A stretch of 64,000 bases of DNA from Lysinibacillus fusiformis (lineage in GTDB: Bacteria; Bacillota; Bacilli; Bacillales_A; Planococcaceae), in assembly GCF_016925635.1 (NCBI RefSeq), contig NZ_CP070490.1, positions 3,788,001 through 3,852,000 on the forward strand, written 5' to 3'. Made by a program: the position numbers and the translations under genes. The notes below the pieces were generated by a model. That model ran no database searches, was not told the DNA's origin, and saw only the letters and a program-made list of their open reading frames with translations. Positions 27,039 through 35,161 of this stretch are shown in pieces (the first letter of the stretch is position 1; each line of letters opens with the position of its first letter).

Positions 27039-27687
27039 AGAGGATGTATTAAAGGAGCTACAAGATGTCAAGCTCTCACAGCAGCGCAAACAAGTAATCG
27101 CGGAAAAAGCACGACGAAAGGTTCAACGCAAAGCAGGCGGTCAATGGACGTATCGTTTCGTGCTCGCAACCTTTACTATTTTTGTCATCGGTTTTAGCTA
27201 TATCTTGACACAACAGAAAGAGCAACGTACTTCAGGCCACCAAGCGGCTAGCCTACAGTCGGATACTTGGCATTGGTGGTCACTTTTTGATTCGGATTAT
27301 GTAAGAGGCTTTATTTTACTGAGCATTTTTATAGGGGCGACATTTATAGTCAAACGTTATCTAGTGAAAAAGGGTTATGGTTTACCTGTTTGTATCGAAT
27401 GTGGGGAAAGCTGGTCTGAGAAGGATGCACGTAAATTATATCGCAAAAATAGTGAAATTATGTGCCCTCATTGTGGACAAAAACAATATCGCACAAAAAA
27501 ATCGATGCAAATCAGTGGTGTGATGACGATGCCAGTACCTTTGTTGATTATGCTGCAGCATGTTTTCCAACATTTTGTTATCGGTATTATTTTCTTTTTA
27601 GTAGGGATGTTCTATTACCATTATCAAATTGCGCCATATGTGTTTAAGCTACAAGAAAAAGATCCAATGAATGAACCTTTATGGTAA
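27025..27687 (+). CDS. Membrane protein with CXXC-20-CXXC zinc ribbon, probable anti-sigma partner
   Basis: A 220-residue protein. Residues 1-40 are a charged cytoplasmic head like that of an anti-sigma factor (MNQFKEDVLKELQDVKLSQQ), then membrane helices at about 42-62 and 92-110, then a cytoplasmic ribbon with Cys123, 126, 147 and 150, spaced exactly CXXC-20-CXXC, then two more helices (about 167-200). The ribbon (PVCIECGESW, IMCPHCGQKQY) is that of a known small Bacillales family that normally occurs as a stand-alone protein. Here it seems fused behind the sigma-partner head. It overlaps the ECF gene. Confidence 0.75.
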   Translation: MNQFKEDVLKELQDVKLSQQRKQVIAEKARRKVQRKAGGQWTYRFVLATFTIFVIGFSYILTQQKEQRTSGHQAASLQSDTWHWWSLFDSDYVRGFILLSIFIGATFIVKRYLVKKGYGLPVCIECGESWSEKDARKLYRKNSEIMCPHCGQKQYRTKKSMQISGVMTMPVPLLIMLQHVFQHFVIGIIFFLVGMFYYHYQIAPYVFKLQEKDPMNEPLW

Positions 27688-27697
27688 TGATTATGAC

Positions 27698-27729
27698 AGG
27701 AAATTGCTATTGTAATCTAGCAATTTCTT
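27698..27729. repeat. Left copy of a 32-bp direct repeat (terminator hairpin)
   Basis: Identical over 32 bp to 28284-28315. It contains the inverted repeat GAAATTGCTA/TAGCAATTTC, i.e. the hairpin of a rho-independent terminator, but here only CTT precedes GATG, so the T-run is missing. The two copies bracket the 0.55-kb element exactly. Confidence 0.85.
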
Positions 27730-27731
27730 GA

Positions 27732-28274
27732 TGTTGTTGAAAAAAGATCATGTCACTAGCAGAAAAAGAACTTTTAGCAAGGTGAGGGGTTGATTTCCGT
27801 TCCACCAGCGTCCTTTCCAGGGGGCGTCCGATGAGCCGCTTCACTCACTTCCGTTCGCTCCAGGGTCTCCTCTGTGACGCTAAATCCCCTAGGAGTGACG
27901 CTGGCTCCACTCCAATCAACCATTCTGCAAAAGTGGCTTTTCCTTATCTTTCATACTAGCTAGCCGTAGTAATCAAATTTGCCCATGATTTGTATAATTA
28001 GATAGGCTCTTATTTTCAATGTGTAGTGACAACACCCCTTCATAAAGAGTAGTGAAGATCTTCACTTTATTTGAAAACCGTTGCTAAAAAGGTAACACTT
28101 TTGTGTATTGGAGTGGAAGGCTACTTGACTCCCGTGGGATAGCGAGACAGGCAAAACTCTAAACGGAGCGGTAGCGGAGGAAGCGATTCGGCGCTCGCCC
28201 ACAGGAAAGCAAGTAGCCTGCAACGGAAACCATTTTCACCTTTCACAAAAATTCTATTGATTGTTTTGTTTTTC
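27732..28274 (+). mobile_element. ORF-free repeat element of about 0.55 kb, copy 1
   Basis: Homologous end to end with the inverse complement of 50110-50657. It contains two imperfect palindromic modules. Module A (27788-27921) is bounded by GGTTGATT...AATCAACC and CCAGCGTC/GACGCTGG. Module B (28108-28231) is bounded by TTGGAGTGGAAGGCTACTTG and CAAGTAGCC...CGGAAACC. Between them is a less conserved linker that still aligns (CTCTTATTTTCAATGTG; CACCCCTTCATAAAGAGTA). No plausible protein is encoded. The flanking 32-bp direct repeats look like a target-site duplication. I recall similar palindromic modules between genes of other Bacillaceae but cannot verify this here. Confidence 0.7.
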
Positions 28275-28283
28275 AACACTATG

Positions 28284-28322
28284 AGGAAATTGCTATTGTA
28301 ATCTAGCAATTTCTTTTTTTAT
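28284..28322. terminator. Right copy of the 32-bp repeat, complete terminator
   Basis: Bases 28284-28315 repeat 27698-27729 exactly and are followed by TTTTTTATT, giving a full terminator. This is probably the original terminator of the upstream ECF operon, now separated from it by the inserted element. Confidence 0.8.
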
Positions 28323-28333
28323 TCTAAAATAGA

Positions 28334-28395
28334 TTGACAATGGTTTTCATTTGCTTTATCTTTGTGTTAACTTATTTTTATTATTAGTTAACGCA
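28334..28395 (+). promoter_or_regulatory. bioY promoter with BirA operator
   Basis: TTGACA (28334-28339) and TATCTT (28357-28362) with 17-bp spacing. Immediately downstream lie TGTGTTAAC (28363-28371) and GTTAACGCA (28387-28395), inverted half-sites 15 bp apart. That is the layout of a BirA (biotin repressor) box, so transcription should shut off when biotin is plentiful. Confidence 0.85.
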
Positions 28396-28414
28396 CAAGG
28401 GGAGGCTTTTTACA

Positions 28415-28966
28415 TTGAAAAAAGGAAGTACATATCAATACGTCTTAGCAGCATTTGGGGCAGCGATTATCGCGGTTTTAGCACAGGTAACAATTCCATT
28501 ACCACTTATTCCGATTACAGGTCAAACTTTAGCGGTTGGAATCATCGTGACGATTTTAGGGACAAGATTAGGCACGTTATCTGTTCTATTATATATTTTA
28601 CTAGGAGCAGCAGGTTTACCTGTATTTAGTGGTATGTCAGGTGGACTAGGAATTTTAGTTGGTCCAACAGGTGGGTACATTGTTGGTTTCCTTGCCACAG
28701 CGATTATTATGGGCTTATACTTAGATAAATTTGGTATTACATTTGCTCAAGCTATTATTGCGAATATCATTGGGATGATCATTACATTAGCGTTTGGGAC
28801 AGTGTGGTTAAAAATTGTAGCAGATTATACATGGACAGCTGCCTTTATGGGTGGAGTTGCACCATTTATCGTGGTGGGGATCGTCAAGGCGGTACTTGCA
28901 GCATGGATTGGTGTCATTGTTCGTCGTCGCTTAGAAAGAGCGCACTTAATTGAAGCAATAGCATAG
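28415..28966 (+). CDS. bioY: Biotin transporter substrate-binding membrane protein BioY
   Basis: A 183-residue S-component of the biotin ECF-type vitamin importer, with six membrane helices. BioY features include QVTIPLPLIPITGQTLAV, LGAAGLPVFSGMSGGL and GPTGGYIVGF. BioY binds biotin with very high affinity; the shared energising module (EcfA-EcfA'-EcfT) would be encoded elsewhere. The start is a TTG with AAGGGGAGG about 10 bases upstream. The BirA operator supports the assignment independently. It is probably co-transcribed with, or read through into, the amidohydrolase that starts 18 bp downstream. Confidence 0.95.
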   Translation: MKKGSTYQYVLAAFGAAIIAVLAQVTIPLPLIPITGQTLAVGIIVTILGTRLGTLSVLLYILLGAAGLPVFSGMSGGLGILVGPTGGYIVGFLATAIIMGLYLDKFGITFAQAIIANIIGMIITLAFGTVWLKIVADYTWTAAFMGGVAPFIVVGIVKAVLAAWIGVIVRRRLERAHLIEAIA

Positions 28967-28984
28967 GACATGGGAGGAATTGTT

Positions 28985-30550
28985 TTGGCAACATTATGGA
29001 CAGGTGGTAAGATTTACACGATGGCTCAGGTTGGTGAAACAGTGGATGCAGTCCTTGTTGAAGATGGAAAAATTGTGGCGACAGGCTCAGTAGAGAGCTT
29101 GTCGCCACTAGCTGCTTCTATCCAACATTTAGAGGGGAATATCATGTATCCAGGCTTTGTCGACAGCCATTTACATATTATTGGCTACGGAGAAAAACTC
29201 AAGCATCTTGATGTATCGGCGGTTACCAGTAAGGAGGCGCTACTTGAGAAGCTTCAAGAGCGAATGTCTGAGGCGTCAGCACATGAATGGGTCATTGCGA
29301 TTGGGCTAAATGAAAACCAATTTGAGGAGCCCATTTTCCCAACCTTAGCGGAGCTAGATGCCCTTGGAAATGCTCATTTAATCATTAAACGGAGCTGTCA
29401 CCATTTAATCTTAGCCAATTCCAAGGCACTCGCTTTTGCAGGAATTACAAATGCTACCCCTTCGCCAGAGGGCGGTGTTATTGACAAAGTAGATGGTCAG
29501 CTCACAGGTGTGTTAAAGGATGCAGCATTGTATTTAATTGTTAACCATATGCCCCATATTACACCTGCGTATATTGAGGATGCACTGACAAAGGCGGTGG
29601 CCTCATTGCAATCCTATGGTTTAGTAGGGGGACATTCAGAGGATTTAAGCTATTATGGACCGCCAAGCCAGCCGATTCAGGCTTATCGCAAAATCGTAGA
29701 GGCACAGCAATCCTTTAAGGTGCATTTATTACAGCATCATACAGTCTTTGAAGAGGTTGCGAAGATGGATTTAACCCCATCACCATTTTTAGCGTTTGGT
29801 GCGATGAAAATTTTTATTGATGGAGCCTTTGGAGGTCGCACGGCTGCACTACGTCAGCCTTATTGTGATGATCCAGATAATGCGGGGATGCTTATTCATA
29901 CAACAGAGCAATTAACAAGCTATGTTCAGCTAGCACGCCAATATGGACAAACCGTTGCTGTGCATGCCATTGGTGATTTAGCGATAGACATGATTTTAGA
30001 TGTTTTTGCGGACAATCCTCCTCAGGATGGTCAGCTTGATCGGGTCATCCACTGTAGCTTAGTCGATGAGGAACTATTAGCCAAGCTAGCTGCATTACCA
30101 GTGGCAGTGGATATGCAACCGCAATTTGTACAGGGAGAATATCAAGCAGAGCTATCGAGACTTGGAGAGGAGCGCGCACAGGGCTTACATCCTTTAAAAT
30201 CCCTTCTTGACCGAGGGCTGATTGTGGCAGGTGGCAGTGACGCTCCGATTGAAGTACCAAATCCGTTGCACGGTATCTACGCGGCTGTCACTAGAAGAAA
30301 TTTTGGGGAGACACATGAAGGCTACAATCCTCATGAGAAAATTTCACGATTTGAGGCAGTCCGTTTGTACACAGTAGGGGCGGCTGAAATAATTGGGCAG
30401 CAATTTAGGCGTGGCAAAATTGCAGAAGGCTATGCAGCAGACTTTACGATTTTGCAAGAGGATGTATTTACGGTAGAGACGGACCAACTACCACACATAC
30501 AAGTGGCATGTACGGTTGTGGATGGTAAGATTGTCTATGAAAATCGCTGA
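28985..30550 (+). CDS. YtcJ-like amidohydrolase
   Basis: A 521-residue metal-dependent amidohydrolase of the YtcJ/AepA group. The TIM-barrel metal ligands are visible: PGFVDSHLH near residue 60, later VHAIGDLA and HCSLVDEE, and Asp in GGSDAPIEV. The small N- and C-terminal beta domains of the superfamily are present (VLVEDGKIVATGS; VACTVVDGKIVYENR). It hydrolyses an amide or similar bond of an unknown substrate. I choose the TTG at 28985, which has GGGAGG 7 bases upstream, over the ATG at 28970 that precedes the site. Confidence 0.88.
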   Translation: MATLWTGGKIYTMAQVGETVDAVLVEDGKIVATGSVESLSPLAASIQHLEGNIMYPGFVDSHLHIIGYGEKLKHLDVSAVTSKEALLEKLQERMSEASAHEWVIAIGLNENQFEEPIFPTLAELDALGNAHLIIKRSCHHLILANSKALAFAGITNATPSPEGGVIDKVDGQLTGVLKDAALYLIVNHMPHITPAYIEDALTKAVASLQSYGLVGGHSEDLSYYGPPSQPIQAYRKIVEAQQSFKVHLLQHHTVFEEVAKMDLTPSPFLAFGAMKIFIDGAFGGRTAALRQPYCDDPDNAGMLIHTTEQLTSYVQLARQYGQTVAVHAIGDLAIDMILDVFADNPPQDGQLDRVIHCSLVDEELLAKLAALPVAVDMQPQFVQGEYQAELSRLGEERAQGLHPLKSLLDRGLIVAGGSDAPIEVPNPLHGIYAAVTRRNFGETHEGYNPHEKISRFEAVRLYTVGAAEIIGQQFRRGKIAEGYAADFTILQEDVFTVETDQLPHIQVACTVVDGKIVYENR

Positions 30551-30578
30551 GAAGGTTATCCTTCACAGCGATTTTTTT
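30541..30578 (+). terminator. Terminator of the bioY-amidohydrolase unit
   Basis: The imperfect stem AATCGCTG-GAAGG / CCTTC-CAGCGATT is followed by TTTTTT. Confidence 0.85.
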
Positions 30579-30585
30579 CATGGGG

Positions 30586-30795
30586 CTATTGTTTGTCAGC
30601 TAGTTTTGTTATTTGTTGTTCCAAGTTCGATACACGTTTTGTTAAGTCCTCTACTTGCTGTTGCATGGTTGGTGGAGGAGGCACAGGGGCGGTAGATTTC
30701 ATTTTTTTAATCATATGAATCATCACGAAAAAGATTGCTAGAAACATACATAAAAGAACAGTTGTACTAATGATATCGCCAAGATTGAATTTCAT
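30586..30795 (-). CDS. Small membrane-anchored coiled-coil protein
   Basis: A 69-residue protein: one membrane helix (about residues 10-29), a proline hinge (PVPPPPT) and a C-terminal heptad coiled coil (VEDLTKRVSNLEQQITKLADK). Its start ATG has AAAGGAG upstream. Function unknown; similar small tethered coiled coils occur in many Bacillales. It is convergent with the amidohydrolase. Confidence 0.75.
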   Translation of the reverse strand: MKFNLGDIISTTVLLCMFLAIFFVMIHMIKKMKSTAPVPPPPTMQQQVEDLTKRVSNLEQQITKLADKQ

Positions 30796-31007
30796 GTTTG
30801 CGCTCCTTTCTGTAGTGGGTATCTAGTTATATACAGGGTGGCATGCTAAAAAGTTTCAAAAAAATGGAGAATGTCACGATGAATACAAAAATCGATTCCT
30901 GCTTTGATGTAGAGGCGTGCTATTTTATTGGCTTTGAGGAATGGGCCATAGCAGTCAAAACATACGTTAGTAGAGAGCGATTTTAACAGCATGATAGGGG
31001 TGAGTAT

Positions 31008-32777
31008 GTGCACAAGGCAGGACAAGTAATGCGACAGGCTGTTCATAATATTTATGTATATCGATTCGATTATGTACAGGTTTTCGCATTAATTAGAATC
31101 TTTCAGTTTTTAATGATGATCCCTGTAACCTCTATCGTTTTGAAGCTCATGCTACGAGTAACAGGGTTTACACATATTACCGAGCAAAATTGGCAAAGCT
31201 TTGTGACCCATCCCTTTGTCATCATGATGATTTGTCTATTAATTTTGCTGTTTTTATTATTTGTGTATTATGAGATGGGCTTTTTATTTCTCATGGCCTT
31301 TCATCAGCAACGGGGAATTCGCTATCGATTTCTTCCTTTATGGCAACAATTAAATCGCAAGGTTGTTTATTTTTTTAGTGTGCAAGTACTGTTTCTTATC
31401 GTCTATCTAGCACTATTAATGCCACTAGCTTCCTTTATGCTACCACTTACGTTGACCCAATCCATCTCCCTTCCACATTTTCTAACTGAAGAAATCATGA
31501 GCAGTCGAGCGGGTAGACTAACATATGCTGCGGTGGCAAGCATCGTGGTGCTGATAGGTATTCGAAGTATTTTAACCTTACCTATTTTTACAATTCAGCC
31601 GCACATCTCTATTTTGCGTTCCTTTAAGCAGAGCTGGCATTTTTCTAAGCGAGGTTTATTTGAACTTTTAGTGCTATTAGCGATGCTTTTAACAGGACAT
31701 CTGTTGATGATGCTTGGGATAACAGTGATCGCTACGTTTCCGCTCTATTTAATCGAACGTTTAATGCCAAGTGCCGCATTGGTTACAGCTGGGCTGACAC
31801 TTGCCTTTTTGGAAATGGTCTTTGTGGTGCTTTTTAGTTACTTACAGGCGATGTTTTCACAAGTTATGGTTGCCATTACGTATAATACGCCGGTGATGGG
31901 TAAAGTCAGCGCTACTACCCATCGGAAGCGGCGCTATAAGCCATTGCTGTTGATCAGTGGCATTGTTTTTCTCGTATTAAGTATGATGAATATCAATTCA
32001 TTAGAGAAAAGTGTCTATGCTCCAGACACAAAAATTATTGCCCACCGCGGCTATGTCGCTGGCAATGTAGAAAATACGATTAGTGGATTGGTGAGTGCAG
32101 CCAATGCGGGGGCAGATTTAATTGAAATCGACATTCAGCAAACCGTGGATGGCGAATTCGTCGTCTTCCATGATCGAACATTACGAAGGCTAGCAGGTAA
32201 AAACGGTGTCATTGCGAATATGACCCTGAGCGAACTAAAAACGTTAACCATTCATCAAAATGGCTTTAGCGATAAAATTGCTTCATTAGATGAGTGTATT
32301 GAAATTGCTAAAGCGCTAGATGTGGCGCTGTTAATCGAATTAAAGGTACATGGCCAAGAAACAGAAGATGTTTTACCTAAATTAGTAGAGAAGCTACGAA
32401 AATACAAGGTGCTAGATTCCTACTATGTGCAATCCGCTGATGTACAGAAAATGACACAATTAAAAAAATTGGTGCCAAATTTACGTGTCGGTATTGTCTA
32501 TGCACTCAATATTGGTCCAATGGAGGAAAATGTTGATTTTATCGCATTGGAGGAATCCTGGGTAACGGAGCAGCTTATCGAAGAATTGAAGCAGCACCCG
32601 ACCGATTTATTTGTATGGACACTCAATGACGACCGATCCCTGCAAACCTTTATCGAAAAAAATGTCAGCGGCGTCATCACCGACCACCCCGACGTCGCCC
32701 GCGAGCTAAGAACGCAGCAAAGCGAAAACCAATACTTCTTACAACGCATCCTGAATCGACTGCGATTTATCTTCTGA
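31008..32777 (+). CDS. Membrane-bound glycerophosphodiester phosphodiesterase
   Basis: A 589-residue protein. The N-terminal ~330 residues form a membrane domain of about seven helices, as found fused to GDPD enzymes of Firmicutes. The C-terminal ~240 residues are the GDPD catalytic barrel: IIAHRGY, NVENTISG, DLIEIDIQQT and VFHDRTLRRL carry the catalytic His residues and Ca-binding Glu/Asp. It hydrolyses glycerophosphodiesters or related (lipo)teichoic-acid units at the membrane. The start is a GTG preceded by AGGGGTGAG. The gene ends just before a 21-bp repeat array. Confidence 0.92.
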   Translation: MHKAGQVMRQAVHNIYVYRFDYVQVFALIRIFQFLMMIPVTSIVLKLMLRVTGFTHITEQNWQSFVTHPFVIMMICLLILLFLLFVYYEMGFLFLMAFHQQRGIRYRFLPLWQQLNRKVVYFFSVQVLFLIVYLALLMPLASFMLPLTLTQSISLPHFLTEEIMSSRAGRLTYAAVASIVVLIGIRSILTLPIFTIQPHISILRSFKQSWHFSKRGLFELLVLLAMLLTGHLLMMLGITVIATFPLYLIERLMPSAALVTAGLTLAFLEMVFVVLFSYLQAMFSQVMVAITYNTPVMGKVSATTHRKRRYKPLLLISGIVFLVLSMMNINSLEKSVYAPDTKIIAHRGYVAGNVENTISGLVSAANAGADLIEIDIQQTVDGEFVVFHDRTLRRLAGKNGVIANMTLSELKTLTIHQNGFSDKIASLDECIEIAKALDVALLIELKVHGQETEDVLPKLVEKLRKYKVLDSYYVQSADVQKMTQLKKLVPNLRVGIVYALNIGPMEENVDFIALEESWVTEQLIEELKQHPTDLFVWTLNDDRSLQTFIEKNVSGVITDHPDVARELRTQQSENQYFLQRILNRLRFIF

Positions 32778-32786
32778 TCGGGGGTG

Positions 32787-32996
32787 AATACCCGCGAACG
32801 AAGGGGAAATACTCGCGGAGAGAAAGCGAATACCCGCGAACGAAGGGGAAATACTCGCGGAGAGAAAGCGAATACCCGCGAACGAAGGGGAAATACTCGC
32901 GGAGAGAAAGCGAATACCCGAGAACGAAGGGGAAATACTCGCGGAGAGAAAGCAAATACCCGCGAACGAAGAGAAAATACTCGCGAAAGCAAAAGC
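32787..32996. repeat. 21-bp tandem array (10 units, 42-bp dimer)
   Basis: The word AATAC starts at 32787, 32808, 32829, 32850, 32871, 32892, 32913, 32934, 32955 and 32976, exactly 21 bp apart. Alternate units differ (AATACCCGCGAACGAAGGGG versus AATACTCGCGGAGAGAAAGC), so the true repeat is 42 bp. Because 42 is divisible by 3, several frames stay open, but the predicted peptides are low-complexity and I do not call them genes. Confidence 0.95.
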
Positions 32997-33090
32997 TCGA
33001 GCCATAAAAATTTTGGGCCAAATTGTAACCTTTTTCATGTGAACACGACTACTATTATGAACTCGTGAAAATGAAGGAGATGCTTTTTGT

Positions 33091-34041
33091 ATGAAAATGA
33101 CGAAAGTCGTACCATTTGCTATGTCAGCATTATTATTAGGGGGCTCGATTGGAGCTCCAACTGCATCAGCGAACGAAGGGGAGGCTACTGTGATTAACGC
33201 AGAAACTTCGGTGCAACAAGTGCAGCCTGTTTTTATTAAAGTGACAGGTACAATTGACAGCGTAGAAGTACGTGAAAACGCCACATACTATACAGTGGTT
33301 GATGGTGACAATACCAATATTATGATTGCGAATAAAGACACATTAGTTTTCGACAATATGGGCAAAGAAGTCAAACTTCAAAAAGGAGATAAGGTGTCAG
33401 CTTACTCTTATGCGAAGAAGCCGATGCTTGCAATTTATCCACCACAGTACAACCCAGAAGTAATCATTGTGGAAACGGAAGAAATGGGTAGCGTGGAAGT
33501 GGATTTCTTCAATAAAGATTTAGTGGATACTGAAAATAACCTCAAATTAAATGTTGGGGAAGACACGAAGCTGGCAAGTGCTACTGGCAAAGATGTGAAA
33601 GTGGACGATTTAAAAGAGCAGCATTTAGTGGTGTTCTACACAATCGCAACGATGAGCATCCCTGCTCAAACACCACCTTCCAAAGTGATTGTGTTAGATA
33701 CAATCGAGAAGGAAGAGCCTGTTGAAGTGGACCCAGTGCCGACACCAGAGCCAGCTCCAGTTGATTCAGCGGTTCAAGAAATTATTAATAAAGACTTTTA
33801 CGAAGTAGAAGGAACGAAAATGGTGCCGCTACGCTTAATCGCTGAAAAGCTAGGCTTTAAAGTAGAAGTAACGCCAAAAGGTGCCATTGTTTCAAAAGGA
33901 GCCCTTTCGTATACAATTACGCGAGGTCAAAAAGAATATGGTTATAATAAAGCACTTCGCCAATTTAAAGTAGCCCCTGCTTTATTAGAATCTGGCAAAA
34001 CCTATGTACCTGTTGAATTTGTAGAGGAATTAACAAAATAA
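33091..34041 (+). CDS. Secreted protein with copper-amine-oxidase N-terminal-like domain
   Basis: A 316-residue exported protein. A signal peptide (residues 1-27, cleavage after ASA) is followed by a beta-rich domain of about 170 residues, a proline-rich linker (PVPTPEPAPVDS), and a C-terminal domain of the copper amine oxidase N-terminal fold (KMVPLRLIAEKLGFKVEV, SGKTYVPVEFVEELTK). That fold in Bacillales is usually a cell-wall or stalk module, not an oxidase. The role is unknown, presumably cell-surface. RBS: AAGGAGATG. A terminator follows. Confidence 0.85.
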   Translation: MKMTKVVPFAMSALLLGGSIGAPTASANEGEATVINAETSVQQVQPVFIKVTGTIDSVEVRENATYYTVVDGDNTNIMIANKDTLVFDNMGKEVKLQKGDKVSAYSYAKKPMLAIYPPQYNPEVIIVETEEMGSVEVDFFNKDLVDTENNLKLNVGEDTKLASATGKDVKVDDLKEQHLVVFYTIATMSIPAQTPPSKVIVLDTIEKEEPVEVDPVPTPEPAPVDSAVQEIINKDFYEVEGTKMVPLRLIAEKLGFKVEVTPKGAIVSKGALSYTITRGQKEYGYNKALRQFKVAPALLESGKTYVPVEFVEELTK

Positions 34042-34050
34042 TCTCGTCAT

Positions 34051-34088
34051 ACCCCTTTATGGTTGCTACCATGAAAGGGGTTTTTTTA
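34051..34088 (+). terminator. Terminator of the secreted-protein gene
   Basis: The stem ACCCCTTT-ATGGT / ACCAT-AAAGGGGT is followed by seven T. It isolates the microcompartment operon from upstream transcription. Confidence 0.92.
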
Positions 34089-34241
34089 TGACAAAATAGT
34101 TGTAGAAAAATATTTTGAAAAAGGGTTGAGAAGGTATTGAAGCCAAATAAAATTGGTTTTTTGTGGAGTCTTTATTCTGCATTTTGGAGAAATATGTTGC
34201 TTTAAAGAGAAAAAATAGTACAGGAAATAAAATTCAGAGTA

Positions 34242-34320
34242 TTGACAATTGTTGAACTATTATTTAAAATTCAAAACAAATCCACATAAATACAGAAATA
34301 AAATGTTGAATTTGTGGATT
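34242..34320 (+). promoter_or_regulatory. Promoter and putative operator of the microcompartment operon
   Basis: TTGACA (34242-34247) and TAAAAT (34265-34270) are 17 bp apart. Downstream, AATCCACA (34279-34286) and TGTGGATT (34313-34320) form an 8-bp inverted repeat about 35 bp upstream of the deoR-type gene, a candidate operator for it. The remaining sequence is A/T-rich with no gene. Confidence 0.6.
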
Positions 34321-34356
34321 GTGTTGGATTTAACTTTGTGTTTGGAGTGATGATGT

Positions 34357-35148
34357 ATGTCTCTTTCGTTTGAGGAACGTAAAAAAGTAATTTTAGATAT
34401 TTTAGATTTAGAAGGAAAAGTGAAGGTAAGTGATGCAGAACAGCTATTAAACGTATCAGGCGAGACCATACGTAGAGATATGGATCGATTGGAGAAGGAA
34501 GGGCTTCTACACAAAGTCTATGGGGGTGCTGTGAAGGCAAAAGAAAAGTATGAACGGACCTTTGAACAGAAAACGTCACTTAACAATATAGAGAAGAGGA
34601 GGATTTGTAAGGCTGCTGCAAGTATTGTGGAGGACGGAGATGTGATTTTTATCGGTCATGGTACAACAGCCTATGAAATCGTTCGTTATTTAGGTGATAA
34701 GCCCAATGTCATCGTGGTCACAAACTCGCTCCCAGTTTTATCCTTAGCGGCAGAATGCTTTCAAGGGAAGGTGCTCTTTGCGGGGGGAGAGTATGAGCAT
34801 CGTCAAAAATTTATGGGTGGTCCATTAGCTGATTTATTTTTTAATCAACTAAAGGCAAATAAAGCCTTTGTTGCGGCAGGCGGGATTTCTTTAGCCGATG
34901 GTATTACCGATTATGATATTACGGGCGCCGCGATTTCAAAGAAATTAATAGAGCGGGCAGAAAATACGATTATTTTAGCAGACCATACGAAATTTGGTAT
35001 CTCTACATTTGCACATATTTGTCATTTAGAGGACGTTTCGATGGTTATTACGGATCAAAAGAGTTCTACACAATGGCAGGAACGTTTACAGCAGAAAAAA
35101 GTGGAGTTATTCATCGCAGGTGAAATATTGGATGAAGTCAATGTATAG
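34357..35148 (+). CDS. DeoR-family regulator of the microcompartment operon
   Basis: A 263-residue DeoR/GlpR-type regulator. The N-terminal helix-turn-helix reads VKVSDAEQLLNVSGETIRRDMDRLEKEGLL, followed by the family signature KVYGGAV. The C-terminal sugar-phosphate-like sensor domain (DeoRC) has IFIGHGTTAYEIVRYL and ILADHTKFG. DeoR proteins usually sense a phosphorylated metabolite; a phosphorylated amino alcohol made by the kinase two genes on would fit. It is the first gene of the operon and overlaps none. RBS region TTGGAG. Confidence 0.93.
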   Translation: MSLSFEERKKVILDILDLEGKVKVSDAEQLLNVSGETIRRDMDRLEKEGLLHKVYGGAVKAKEKYERTFEQKTSLNNIEKRRICKAAASIVEDGDVIFIGHGTTAYEIVRYLGDKPNVIVVTNSLPVLSLAAECFQGKVLFAGGEYEHRQKFMGGPLADLFFNQLKANKAFVAAGGISLADGITDYDITGAAISKKLIERAENTIILADHTKFGISTFAHICHLEDVSMVITDQKSSTQWQERLQQKKVELFIAGEILDEVNV

Positions 35149-35161
35149 GAAGGTGGAAACA

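Noticed and set aside
27732-28274. Insertion sequence
   Set aside because: No transposase frame and no simple terminal inverted repeats around the whole element. It is better described as a non-autonomous or palindromic repeat element.
32784-33068. Repetitive protein with NTRERRGNTRGEKA units, and matching frames on the other strand
   Set aside because: The 42-bp array keeps several frames open on both strands at once. The peptides are low-complexity and depend only on the DNA period.
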